Positions 7,968 to 16,349 are shown, numbered from the stretch's first letter. The stretch: DNA of 64,000 nt from an uncultured Oscillospiraceae bacterium (GCA_900542575.1 UQOE01000001.1:124001-188000), one strand, 5' to 3'. The notes: a model not told the origin generated them from the letters alone. Made by a program: numbers and translations.

Positions 7968-9188
7968 TCAGGCTGCCTGCGTTTTGTTCTTCCTGGAACG
8001 GACTTGAAGAACTTCAAAAACGATAGCAAGAAGAATGCAAAGAATCAAAACATAAATCGGATAGAATTTATAACCGATACTAGTATGATCAGCAACAAGG
8101 TTAAACAGCTTTGGCATAAGAAGATTACCAATATTGGACATCGTCAAGATAAGACCAATAGCCGCTTGAGAATATTTCCTACCAAAGTTATCTGGCGCAG
8201 AGTGTACAATCATCGGATTGATAGGCGCACAACCTACACCTACAATGGCAATCGCAATTAGTGTAGCTGTCACGCTATGGCTAGCAGCTAACATAAAGAT
8301 AGAGCCGACGAGCATGATAGCTTCTCCGATTCGAGCCAAAGTGCGATCACTTAATTTAAGTGTTGCAAATGCTGTTACAAAACGCCCAGCAGCAAGGCCA
8401 ATGAAGAATACCATGCCAGCCGAATTTTTTTCAGGAGCGCCTAGAACATTAAATAAATAGTTTGTAGCATTTGTATTGTTTACATTTTCAATGGATGCAT
8501 AAAGAAATAAGGCAAACATTGCAGCAATAACACCAGGAACAACAATTGCATCCTTCATAGTTATTGGCTTGCTGTTCGCTTCCTCTTCTTTTTGTTTATG
8601 TTCTTCCTCCACTTCTATAGGTGGAACTTGTTTCCAACGTCTTGCATTGATAAGCAAGATTACTAAAACTACTGCAACAACTATTGCAATACTGATAAAC
8701 GCAGAGACATAGCTATTTGCTTTTTTTATAACTAATCCACCAACTGCAGCACCGCCAGCCCAAACACAGTTTACCATGCTTAAATGGAACGCACGATAAT
8801 GGTCAACCATGTAATTATTGGTTGCAGCAACACCCCAGCCTGCACCAAAGCCAAACGGTAATGCAAAACAGCAGAACACAATGAATGAGGTTGAAAAAGC
8901 CCAACCAATTACCGCAATAATTGTCAGTATCAACCCTAATGCGACTACTTTTGCATGTCCCAATGAACGAATAATTTTATCACTTGTAAAAGAAGCGATA
9001 ATATTACCAATAGAAATAATCATAAAGACGGTGGAAACACCGCCAAGACTAAATCCAAGTTCATTGTTCAGTGTAGGCCAAGTCGAGCCGATCAGATTGT
9101 TCGGAAATCCAAATGTGAAGAATAGAAGATAAACGATAGGCAGTACAAGCCACCACCACTCGAATTTCTTTTTTTGCTTTTCGGGCAT
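7968..9188 (-). CDS. MFS transporter, AT-rich and probably acquired
   Basis: A 406-residue major facilitator with about twelve hydrophobic segments and a charged central loop (EVEEEHKQKEEEANSK, about residues 193-208), the usual length. The N-terminal FGFPNNLIGSTWPTLN and the later GFGAGWGVAATNNYM fit an MFS sugar or small organic anion carrier; the substrate is unknown. The gene is visibly richer in A and T at third positions than all its neighbours (AAA, TTT, ATA and GCA codons dominate), which suggests recent transfer. An AAAGGAGG site lies before the ATG, and a TATAAT -10 box is at 9235-9230 on the minus strand with a poor -35. An 8-mer (ATACGCTC, 9220-9227) is shared with the TetR operator at 4835-4854. 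Confidence 0.8.
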   Translation of the reverse strand: MPEKQKKKFEWWWLVLPIVYLLFFTFGFPNNLIGSTWPTLNNELGFSLGGVSTVFMIISIGNIIASFTSDKIIRSLGHAKVVALGLILTIIAVIGWAFSTSFIVFCCFALPFGFGAGWGVAATNNYMVDHYRAFHLSMVNCVWAGGAAVGGLVIKKANSYVSAFISIAIVVAVVLVILLINARRWKQVPPIEVEEEHKQKEEEANSKPITMKDAIVVPGVIAAMFALFLYASIENVNNTNATNYLFNVLGAPEKNSAGMVFFIGLAAGRFVTAFATLKLSDRTLARIGEAIMLVGSIFMLAASHSVTATLIAIAIVGVGCAPINPMIVHSAPDNFGRKYSQAAIGLILTMSNIGNLLMPKLFNLVADHTSIGYKFYPIYVLILCILLAIVFEVLQVRSRKNKTQAA

Positions 9189-9302
9189 TCTTACATTCCT
9201 CCTTTATTGTTGTATTTGAATACGCTCTCATTATACGTGATTTCAACCACAACTTCTACCGAATCTGTAAAAATTATGGTAAAATTGTCGCATAATTGAC
9301 GG

Positions 9303-9337
9303 AAACCGGCGGTTTGCTCAAAACCGCCGGTTTTTTT
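9303..9337 (+). terminator. Terminator-like hairpin of unclear direction
   Basis: A perfect 13-bp stem (9303-9315 with 9321-9333) is followed by a T7 tract on the plus strand. No plus-strand gene ends here. It lies just past the stop of the minus-strand M28 gene, where it may also terminate with a poorer U tract. Confidence 0.6.
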
Positions 9338-9344
9338 GACGGAT

Positions 9345-10589
9345 TCAGATTTGTTTCGCGCCCTCGTCAAACTTTTCCAGTACTTTGACGGATATGGCAT
9401 AGCATTCCGCAAGCCCCTGTTTGTTCATATTGTCATAGGAGTCTCTGCGGGTGTGGTAGTAATTTTCCAGCTTGTGGTTCAGACCGGTAATGCCGCCGGA
9501 ACGGAAGCCCGCCTGCGTGAAAGCCGCTGTATCAGTGGCTCCGCCGAGCGGCGGGACCCAGCCCTTTTTGCACTTATAGCCGAGCTCGTTGGCACATTCG
9601 ACAAACAGGTCGTTGGCTTCTTTATCGGTTTTCACGGTGCCATTGAGATCTCGGTAATTCGCCATCAGATATTTCGGATCGTAAATAGTGTCATAGGAAT
9701 AGATGAAAGTCGGAACGTCATCGTATTCTCCCTTATGTGCCTCTGCCCAGGCTTTGGCCCCGCGGAGGCCCGCCTCTTCCGATCCGGTGATGATAACGCC
9801 GACCTCGGTGTGCTCAAGGTCAATCCCCTTCTCCTTCAGCTCTTTGAGAATGGCAAGTCCCATATAGCAGCCAGAGAGGTTATCGTTGGCGCCGTCTACA
9901 ATGCGATGGCGATTCCACATGAGATACATCCCGACCCAGAATGGGAAGAACAGGAAGCCCCAGAGCGCCATCTTAAAGAGGACGCCGTCGGTGGCCACCC
10001 GGGTAAAGCAGCCATAGCCCGCGATGGCACAAATAGCAATTGCCATATAATACAGCGTGCCGAGAGCCGAGATTACCATGTGCGATTCAAACCCGATGCC
10101 GCCGAGCTTATAGTTGACCGGCCACTCCCAGACCGCGTCGCAGTGTCCGTTAAAGAGAATGCGGCGCTCTACCGTTCCGGTCGGCTTTTTGGTCGCCGTC
10201 ATATTATGCCCTGTCTTCTCCGGGAACAGCCGGTCCACAAACTTGAAATAGCCGCCGAACTGGAGCAGCGCAATGAGCCAGCCGAATGCATAGAGGATGA
10301 GCGAGATGAGATGGGCACCTGTGAAAAAGAGAATGACGCCCAGGAACATCAGCGAAAAAGTGATCCACATCCATCCAAAGAAGGAGTAGGGGTTCTCCTG
10401 GAAGGACTCGACTTTTACATTGTCACAGCCGTATTCGTCCCGGCAGAGACCGGCCATGTACTCACATGCCTGTTCCTCCCCTTTGGAACCCGGTTCCCGT
10501 TTTTCAAAGTCTTTGCAGACGTGGGTGATGTCCTCCACCATCCAGTCCGCGGTTTTGTCGCGGTCGTCGATTAATGCTTGCAGTTTCAT
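9345..10589 (-). CDS. Membrane-embedded M28-family metallopeptidase, copy A
   Basis: A 414-residue protein with all five M28 zinc ligands and catalytic residues visible: GHCD (His149, Asp151), GANDN (Asp236), SEEAGLRG (Glu271/272), YSYD (Asp300) and YYHTRRD (His379). It differs from a soluble M28 aminopeptidase in having two hydrophobic helices at about residues 70-112 and two more at about 168-225. The second pair is inserted between the first two zinc-binding motifs. It should be an integral membrane peptidase or amidohydrolase; which side of the membrane the active site faces is not clear. It is a paralogue of the gene at 11958-13220. The promoter upstream is near consensus. Confidence 0.8.
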   Translation of the reverse strand: MKLQALIDDRDKTADWMVEDITHVCKDFEKREPGSKGEEQACEYMAGLCRDEYGCDNVKVESFQENPYSFFGWMWITFSLMFLGVILFFTGAHLISLILYAFGWLIALLQFGGYFKFVDRLFPEKTGHNMTATKKPTGTVERRILFNGHCDAVWEWPVNYKLGGIGFESHMVISALGTLYYMAIAICAIAGYGCFTRVATDGVLFKMALWGFLFFPFWVGMYLMWNRHRIVDGANDNLSGCYMGLAILKELKEKGIDLEHTEVGVIITGSEEAGLRGAKAWAEAHKGEYDDVPTFIYSYDTIYDPKYLMANYRDLNGTVKTDKEANDLFVECANELGYKCKKGWVPPLGGATDTAAFTQAGFRSGGITGLNHKLENYYHTRRDSYDNMNKQGLAECYAISVKVLEKFDEGAKQI

Positions 10590-10658
10590 ATCTTCTCCTT
10601 GACCGTTCTGCGGTCAGCCAGCATTTCCCACAAAAAGACAAACATATCGCTTGCATTC

Positions 10659-10687
10659 ATTATACAAGATCTATGAATCCCGTACAA
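10659..10687 (-). promoter_or_regulatory. Promoter of M28 copy A
   Basis: On the minus strand: -35 TTGTAC (10687-10682), a 17-bp spacer and -10 TATAAT (10664-10659). Confidence 0.8.
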
Positions 10688-10734
10688 TAGTTGTCGTTAT
10701 CGGATTCAGTCAGCTGCTTTTCTAACGGATCGTT

Positions 10735-10774
10735 CCAAAAAATGCCCTCCTTACCGAGCGTCCGGTAAGGAGGG
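10735..10774 (-). terminator. Terminator of the glycosyltransferase gene
   Basis: A 12-bp stem (10745-10756 with 10763-10774, 6-base loop) is followed on the minus strand by CATTTTTT. Confidence 0.85.
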
Positions 10775-10794
10775 TACTTGTTCGTATAGCCGAT

Positions 10795-11799
10795 TTAATG
10801 CACATGAATGCGCTGATGTTTCTGAATGCGGTGGAACGTCTCACGGATTTCCCCGTCCATCTCATCATTTTTAATCTGCCCCATACACTTTTTCAAAAGC
10901 GAGTCGTGCTGAATGTCGTGGAGCATTCTGCGTCGAATTTTGGATGGCAGATCCGACTGACGGATGTTGGAAATAATATCCGAAGTTGAGAGAAGAAAAT
11001 AATACCGCAGTGCTTTCTCCACCATATTGTTGTAGCCGATTTGGCGGCATGCGGAGATATCCCGTTCGAAGTCGCCGCGGACCGTAGTGAAATCTTTTCG
11101 GCAGTGCGTCGGCTCCTTGTTCTCGGAATAGCAGTAGAGCGCTTCCTGGACGACATCAACGGCGCTGACATCTTTATAGAGCAGCAGAAGGGAATAGATG
11201 TCCGACAGACTGTCGATGTCAAACTGCCATTCGGTCCGGTTGATCAGAGGCAGTGAGAACATGGCACAATGTGAATTCATGGCAAGGCCGGTTTTAATGC
11301 CGGACTCCGGGTCTATGCAGACCAGTCTCGGCAGGAACTCCGTCTGAACCCGTTCGCCGCGAAAATAGTCGCTGCAGTGGCTTGGGAGAACCCGTCCGGT
11401 TACGGCGCCGTTTTCATCCACCAGAGAATAGCCGAAACAGACAATTTGAGCCGGACGTTCCCTGACACGGTCCACACAGGTTTTCACCGTGTCAACGGAA
11501 AGGTAGTCGCCTGCATCGACAAAAATGGCATAGGCGCCGGTACTGAAGTCGATTCCGACATTATAGGCAGTATAGTAGTGCTCTGCGCTGGAGGAGACAA
11601 TACGGATGCGTCCATCCTCTTCTGCAAACCGTCTGGCGATGTCTGCCGAGTCATCGGTGGATGCCGCGTCGGAAACAATGATTTCCAGATTGGGATAAGT
11701 CTGTCCGCAGATGCTGCGGAGGCAGCGTCCAAGCGTATCTTCTGCGTTATGAACCGAGACAATTACAGAGACCAACGGTTCGTCCTGAACTCGTTCCAT
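10795..11799 (-). CDS. Family 2 glycosyltransferase
   Basis: A 334-residue GT2 enzyme. The GT-A nucleotide-sugar domain is at the N terminus: VSVIVSVHNAEDTLGRCLRS, EIIVSDAASTDDS, then the metal-binding DXD equivalent FVDAGDYL at about residues 93-100. The C-terminal 120 residues are helical and less typical. There is no clear transmembrane anchor, so it is cytoplasmic or peripheral. It probably transfers a sugar onto a cell-surface glycan or teichoic acid-like acceptor; donor and acceptor are unknown. It is a single-gene unit with its own AAAAGGAG site and terminator, lying between the two M28 genes. Confidence 0.8.
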   Translation of the reverse strand: MERVQDEPLVSVIVSVHNAEDTLGRCLRSICGQTYPNLEIIVSDAASTDDSADIARRFAEEDGRIRIVSSSAEHYYTAYNVGIDFSTGAYAIFVDAGDYLSVDTVKTCVDRVRERPAQIVCFGYSLVDENGAVTGRVLPSHCSDYFRGERVQTEFLPRLVCIDPESGIKTGLAMNSHCAMFSLPLINRTEWQFDIDSLSDIYSLLLLYKDVSAVDVVQEALYCYSENKEPTHCRKDFTTVRGDFERDISACRQIGYNNMVEKALRYYFLLSTSDIISNIRQSDLPSKIRRRMLHDIQHDSLLKKCMGQIKNDEMDGEIRETFHRIQKHQRIHVH

Positions 11800-11898
11800 G
11801 CTTGCGAGACTCCTTTTCCATAAATTGCGAAATAATCACTCTACATATAATAGTCACATTGCACGGGTTTCGCAATGTCTAAATGAAAAATCTTTCAT

Positions 11899-11937
11899 GA
11901 AAAAACGGAGTACGTGCTTTTTCACACATACTCCGTT
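11899..11937 (-). terminator. Terminator of M28 copy B
   Basis: A 9-bp outer stem (11904-11912 with 11929-11937) with extra inner GUG/CAC pairing is followed on the minus strand by a T6 run. Confidence 0.75.
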
Positions 11938-11957
11938 ACAGGCACATAGAGTGGATC

Positions 11958-13220
11958 TTATTTTGCGTGGAGCTCCCCTGCATCGAACAGGAAAGCCGTC
12001 TCAATCAGAGTCTTGATACCGGCGGAAATAGTCTTTGGATCGAGGTTATCGGGGGTGTCCAGGCGGGTATGGTAGTAGCGCGCCGGAGTCGGATCCATAG
12101 CGGCGAGGCAGCAGGCTTTCATCCCGCCCTGGGCGAGCGCAGCCGCATCGGAGGAACCGAAGAATACATTTGCATAAGGGAGATCCAGACCGACTTCCTG
12201 TGAAGCACGGCGGACAAGATCTGCCGTCTCTGCGTCCAGTTTGACAGTGCCGGACATATCCTTGTTGTAAATGCCCATGTCGTCAAAGTCGCGCAGCGTG
12301 TCGGTACAGATACAGATGGTCTCGACACCGCTCTCCTCATACTCTTTGGCGTGCGCCTTGGCAAAGGCTTTGGCGCCGCGGAGACCGGCTTCCTCTCCGG
12401 AAGTCGACATGGAGATGACCTCCGTGTTCTCAAAGCGGATATCGTTCTTGTCCAGGAAACGCATCACCGCCATGGAGGCAAAGACGCCGGTCAGGTTGTC
12501 GTTGGCGCCCGGGACGCAGAGATTCCATTTCAGAAAGAACAGAACTGCAATGAATGCCGGCAGAGAGGCAATGGCCAGGATCTTCATGATAACAATCAGC
12601 GGTGCTGCTGAGACGCCGCAGAGGACCAGGATGTCCATGACGAGATTTGCCACCAGAGAGATGATGGAATAGGCAATTACAAATGTGAGAAGATGGCCGC
12701 CGCCAAGATAGGTATAGTGCCACTCATAGGCGGAATCGATATGGCCGGAAAAGACGATCCGGCGTTTGGTCTCCCCTGCCGCCTTTCGTGTGCAGACAAC
12801 ATTATAGGAGTCTTTCTTCGGGAACAGCGGGTCCAGCATCTCTTTATAGAGCAGGAATTCGCCCACAATGCAGACTACGGAGATAACCGTGCAGACCAGC
12901 ATAATCCACTTCCAGGCGGTGCCGGTGAAGACATTGAACAGAAGCAGAATGAGGATGAGGGATGCGATGGTCATCAGGCTGCCGTCAATCGGCACCCAGC
13001 CCATAAAGGCGTGTGGGTGCATGGACATCGGCTCTTTTTCCACCTTGTCCGCCGTGTCCTCCATCAGGTCGGCGACATAGTCCTGTGCCTTATGTTCACT
13101 CTCATAACCTGATTCTCTCGGGCCGATGGTGCCGATGACCTCGTGGATTTGGTCGGAGACAAACTGTGTCTGTTCTTCTATCTGTTCGTTATAATTGGAT
13201 ACTGCTTTATCCGATTTCAT
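11958..13220 (-). CDS. Membrane-embedded M28-family metallopeptidase, copy B
   Basis: A 420-residue paralogue of the gene at 9345-10589 with the same architecture. Zinc and catalytic residues are SGHID (His160, Asp162), GANDN (Asp241), SGEEAGLRG (Glu276/277), a later Asp in CICTDT (about Asp307) and a C-terminal RYYHTRLDT His. Hydrophobic segments occupy about residues 80-122 and 175-235, the second set inside the metallopeptidase fold. It follows the APH-like gene by 12 bases with a GGGGGCGGGAG site, so the two are one operon. The pairing of a kinase-like enzyme with a membrane peptidase is unexplained. Confidence 0.8.
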   Translation of the reverse strand: MKSDKAVSNYNEQIEEQTQFVSDQIHEVIGTIGPRESGYESEHKAQDYVADLMEDTADKVEKEPMSMHPHAFMGWVPIDGSLMTIASLILILLLFNVFTGTAWKWIMLVCTVISVVCIVGEFLLYKEMLDPLFPKKDSYNVVCTRKAAGETKRRIVFSGHIDSAYEWHYTYLGGGHLLTFVIAYSIISLVANLVMDILVLCGVSAAPLIVIMKILAIASLPAFIAVLFFLKWNLCVPGANDNLTGVFASMAVMRFLDKNDIRFENTEVISMSTSGEEAGLRGAKAFAKAHAKEYEESGVETICICTDTLRDFDDMGIYNKDMSGTVKLDAETADLVRRASQEVGLDLPYANVFFGSSDAAALAQGGMKACCLAAMDPTPARYYHTRLDTPDNLDPKTISAGIKTLIETAFLFDAGELHAK

Positions 13221-13232
13221 TCTCCCGCCCCC

Positions 13233-14486
13233 TTATTCCGCGACCGGGGAAGCGAGCGGCATATCTTTGAATTTCTTAATATATCTGCGGCAGAGCATAA
13301 CAGTGCCTTTGCAGAAGAACGCCATGATTTCCGGCGTAATCTCTGCATTCTCGCCGCTGCCCTCATCAACATTGTTCAGATGATACTGCAGGCACTCAAT
13401 GAGGCCGATGCGGCGCATCATAACGAACGTCGGAACTTCGCGGATATCGTCATCGGTCAGTTTGCGGACTTTCTGGTAGCCGATCAGTGCCTGGTCGAGG
13501 ATATCATCCAGATCGGGGCGGTGCTCCATGAAGCCGACGATACCGGCGATGTCGGTAAGATACCAGCCCTGGCCGAAATCATCGAAGTCCAGGACGGTGA
13601 TGTCGTCCCCGTTTTCCAGGAGGTTGGACATACGGAGATCCGAGTGGATCAGACCGTAGCGGGACGGGTCTTTGCCATAGGCCTCAATGCGTTTCTGCAT
13701 GAGATAGACACAGGAGTCGATGGCTTCGCAGTCACGCTCACTCAGGAAGTCGCAGTCCCGGTAGTGCTTGCCATAGTAGTTGTTCCAGCCCGGCCCGAAG
13801 GTACCGTCCCAGTCCCAGGAAATACGCTCGAAATACTCCGGGCGCTTCCAGGTTTCGCCCTGCTTGTGCAGCGTCGCGGCAATTTCGCCGAGTTTCTGGT
13901 ACAGTCTGCAGTCGTTCTCTGTCAGTTTCATCTTTCCCTTCGGCTTGTGGGAATTGACGGTATCATAAACAACGGAAGCCGCTTTGAACGTCGGCAGTGT
14001 GATGGCATTTGGAATTTTCTCACAGATGACGCCAAGATTGCTGATGGCCTCGGTATCGTCCTGCGAGTCAGACGGCGATTTGCCGGCCTCGAAAGTAAAG
14101 CAGACTACATTGCGCTTCTCGTTCATCTCCGGGGTCTCAATGGTGATGACGTTCTGCCCGTTTTTGGCCGGGATCGGGGTCGGAAGCTTCAGATCGGTGT
14201 CCTTCTGGATGGCGCGGATCCACGCCTGCTCGGTCTTGATAGAGTTGACCGAAGCATAGTCCAGGCGATGGACGCGCATGATCATTTTCTCATACCCCTC
14301 ATGGGAGATCAGATAAGTCGCGTTCTCGGTGATATTGAGCAGTTTAAAGGAGGAGTCCTCCGGATATCCCCAGTAAGGGAGTGCACGTTTGGCGACGTCC
14401 AGGAAATGGGCCTTCTGCTCTTCAAAAGGAAGGGCATTAAAGGTGACCGATGCAGCGGACGGATACGAAGTGGTGGCAGTGCTCAT
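13233..14486 (-). CDS. APH/choline-kinase-fold phosphotransferase
   Basis: About 417 residues with the protein-kinase-like phosphotransferase core. The catalytic loop is LIHSDLRMSNLL (HxD....N) and the metal-binding motif is VLDFDDFG. An N-terminal lobe with LLNITENATYLIS and a following MRVHR nucleotide-binding segment is also present. Such enzymes phosphorylate small molecules such as aminoglycosides, homoserine, choline or sugars. The long insert between the lobes does not identify the substrate, and resistance cannot be assumed. The ATG at 14486 has AGGAGGAA at the right distance, which makes the in-frame ATG at 14513 unlikely. It is co-transcribed with M28 copy B. Confidence 0.75.
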   Translation of the reverse strand: MSTATTSYPSAASVTFNALPFEEQKAHFLDVAKRALPYWGYPEDSSFKLLNITENATYLISHEGYEKMIMRVHRLDYASVNSIKTEQAWIRAIQKDTDLKLPTPIPAKNGQNVITIETPEMNEKRNVVCFTFEAGKSPSDSQDDTEAISNLGVICEKIPNAITLPTFKAASVVYDTVNSHKPKGKMKLTENDCRLYQKLGEIAATLHKQGETWKRPEYFERISWDWDGTFGPGWNNYYGKHYRDCDFLSERDCEAIDSCVYLMQKRIEAYGKDPSRYGLIHSDLRMSNLLENGDDITVLDFDDFGQGWYLTDIAGIVGFMEHRPDLDDILDQALIGYQKVRKLTDDDIREVPTFVMMRRIGLIECLQYHLNNVDEGSGENAEITPEIMAFFCKGTVMLCRRYIKKFKDMPLASPVAE

Positions 14487-14510
14487 GGCAAATTCCTCCT
14501 GATCAACAAT

Positions 14511-14548
14511 CAAAAAATGGTGTCGAAGCGAACAGCCTCGACACCATT
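14511..14548 (-). terminator. Terminator hairpin directly before the APH-like gene
   Basis: An 11-bp perfect stem (14516-14526 with 14538-14548) is followed by T6 on the minus strand. It ends the pyridoxal kinase transcript. The T tract ends only about 10 bases before the APH ribosome binding site, leaving no room for a promoter. APH expression must therefore be by read-through or from a start inside 14550-14633, with the hairpin acting as a leader attenuator. Confidence 0.75.
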
Positions 14549-14633
14549 GTCTTACAATATAATTGGTCTTGATGTTTATACTTTACACCCTAATTTGGAT
14601 CAGCAATTGTAGGAAAGCGAACTGCCGTCCAGA

Positions 14634-15470
14634 TTATTCGTTCAGAAGTTCTAAGAAGTATGGAATGGCCTCTTCAAAGTTGACCCCGTACCAGTTGGGA
14701 TTGGAGTCCGCCCTCGTCTTCTCAATGCTCGCCAGCGTAAACTCCGTTGCCACCCGAAGCGCATCCTGCAGATTCTTTCCCCGCATGAGTGATGCAGTGA
14801 CAGATGACGCAAACAGGTCGCCGGTCCCATGAAAGGACTGCTCTATTTTTTTCGTGTAGTGTTCATAAAATTCGTCGGTACTCGAATCGTAGGCCATAGC
14901 CCCGAGGTGTTCCTCGTCAAACGAAACACCGGTGATAACAGCAGCGCGGCTGCCCATGTCCGTCAGCCCCTTGAGGAGTCCCTGAATATAGCTGCGTTCA
15001 TATCCGCTCTCCCGGTAGGGCTGATTCAGAATCATAGCCGCCTCCGTAAGATTCGGGACCGCCACATCGGCCGACCGGCAGAGCCCCCCGAGCGTATGGG
15101 CAAACTGCATGTCAAAACCAGGATAAAGCTTTCCGTGATCTGCCATTGCGGGGTCTACAAGAAAAAGCCCGCCAGGCCGCAGGAAACGCTTCACGATATC
15201 CTGCACCAGGCTGACCTGCTCCGCCGAGCTGAGATAGCCGGTATAAACCGCGTCAAACGAGAAGTGTTCCTGTTCCCACGAGCGCTCAATTCCTGCGATG
15301 TCAGGAGTGAGGTCGTGAAGGGTAAAACTCGAGAATCCGGTATGGCAGGAAAGTACCGCCGTCGGAAGGACACAGGTCTCCAAACCGGCAGCCGACAGCA
15401 CCGGAAGTGCCACCGTCAGGGAACATTTCCCGACGCAGGAGATATCCTGGATGGTCAAAATTCGTTTCAT
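14634..15470 (-). CDS. pdxY: Pyridoxal/pyridoxamine kinase
   Basis: A 278-residue ribokinase-fold vitamin B6 kinase, the family's usual length. It opens with a characteristic ILTIQDISCVGKCSL segment. The mid-protein LVDPAMADHGKLY resembles the PdxK/PdxY substrate region, and the GTGDLFASSVTASLMRG anion-hole motif (about residues 216-232) carries the catalytic Asp. It phosphorylates pyridoxal or pyridoxamine with ATP to give PLP or PMP for PLP enzymes. A GGAGGA site precedes the ATG. It appears to be a single-gene unit ending at the hairpin 14511-14548. The symbol is by family resemblance; pdxK is equally possible. Confidence 0.85.
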   Translation of the reverse strand: MKRILTIQDISCVGKCSLTVALPVLSAAGLETCVLPTAVLSCHTGFSSFTLHDLTPDIAGIERSWEQEHFSFDAVYTGYLSSAEQVSLVQDIVKRFLRPGGLFLVDPAMADHGKLYPGFDMQFAHTLGGLCRSADVAVPNLTEAAMILNQPYRESGYERSYIQGLLKGLTDMGSRAAVITGVSFDEEHLGAMAYDSSTDEFYEHYTKKIEQSFHGTGDLFASSVTASLMRGKNLQDALRVATEFTLASIEKTRADSNPNWYGVNFEEAIPYFLELLNE

Positions 15471-15563
15471 AGGGCAGTTTGTTCCTCCAATTCAGTATGG
15501 ACCTTATTGTAAGCGCTGGGGTCCATCCGGTCAATGGACAGTTTCCAGAAAAAATCAAAGGAC

Positions 15564-15595
15564 AAAAAAGAGGCAGTCGCTACTGCGACTGCCTC
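15564..15595 (-). terminator. Terminator of the candidate non-coding RNA
   Basis: A perfect 11-bp GC-rich stem (15570-15580 with 15585-15595, 4-base loop) is followed on the minus strand by T6. Confidence 0.9.
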
Positions 15596-16298
15596 CCGAT
15601 TTTTCTAGAACATTGGAGTGTCCTCCGATTGAACCAGTAATTTCAATTCCTTGTTCAATTTTTCAGTTATTTAAACTGTACTTAGGACTCACCCTTTACT
15701 CTAAATTTTTATAATGTTCAAAAAACTGAATTGATAATCTTAGTGGTACTTTCCTGTTGTCTAAGATGTTTTCCGAATCAGAACTCTCCCAGAATCTGTT
15801 CCTGGAAATTTTTCCGATCGTAACAAATAATTTTTTTGATCAATTACGTCGATCTCAACTTGAATGGGTGATTTCGGTCAACCCTGAGGAGAGATCTGAG
15901 AAAATTTCATCTGCAGGAATTTGAGAACAAGGTTCTTTATTCCAAATCAAACCTTTCTATATGGATTCGGCCGGCTTTCCGAAGTCGGTCCGAAACTTGA
16001 CGTCTCTTTCGGACTCACCACTTTCTAAATTCGTTCTATTGAAATTTGCGAACAAATTTATATCAATTTCCTTTTTGCTTGTGGTTCAGTCTCAGAAACC
16101 CAAAGAAATGCGAAGCACTGGAACTGATAACTGTCTTCTTAATTCCTTTTCCTTGTACACTAATACTTGGACGGATAACAGTTATTTCCGTTTGAGCTTC
16201 CGAGCCTTACTGCACGGACACCTCTTCTTCGCCCATTGGACTCATTCCTTTCTTCGCGTTCTGCGTTTTTCTTTTGCTTTAGGACTTTTCCTTTCTGC
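15564..16298 (-). ncRNA. Candidate large structured non-coding RNA (about 735 nt)
   Basis: This stretch is AT-rich and has no credible protein gene, yet it has a near-consensus promoter at its 5' end and a strong terminator at its 3' end. Inverted repeats support extensive folding: GGAA-bulge-ATAACTGT at 16120-16134 pairs with 16178-16189; AAATTTG-CGAA-CAAATTT at 16042-16059 is a tetraloop hairpin (UUCG in the RNA); 15988-15995 pairs with 16007-16014; 15966-15970 with 15979-15983; 15924-15928 with 15932-15936; 15789-15792 with 15802-15805. A closed multibranch 3' domain has 15608-15614 pairing with 15713-15719 around three smaller hairpins. TGAGTCC occurs three times on the transcript (plus-strand GGACTCA at 15685, 16011 and 16238). 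Known large classes such as ROOL are possible identities, but I cannot confirm a match. Confidence 0.65.
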
Positions 16299-16304
16299 AT
16301 CTTC

Positions 16305-16333
16305 AATATAGCATTCTCATCTGGGAAAGTCAA
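16305..16333 (-). promoter_or_regulatory. Promoter of the candidate non-coding RNA
   Basis: On the minus strand: -35 TTGACT (16333-16328), a 17-bp spacer and -10 TATATT (16310-16305). One base differs from consensus in each box, so this is among the strongest promoters in the window. Confidence 0.85.
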
Positions 16334-16349
16334 TTGATTTTCAATTATT

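Noticed and set aside
13143..14612. 489-codon frame antisense to the APH-like gene
   Set aside because: Antisense shadow; the phosphotransferase motifs are on the minus strand.
15961..16311. 116-codon open frame on the plus strand across the candidate ncRNA
   Set aside because: It has no ribosome binding site, runs against the promoter and terminator, and the translated protein shows no motif.
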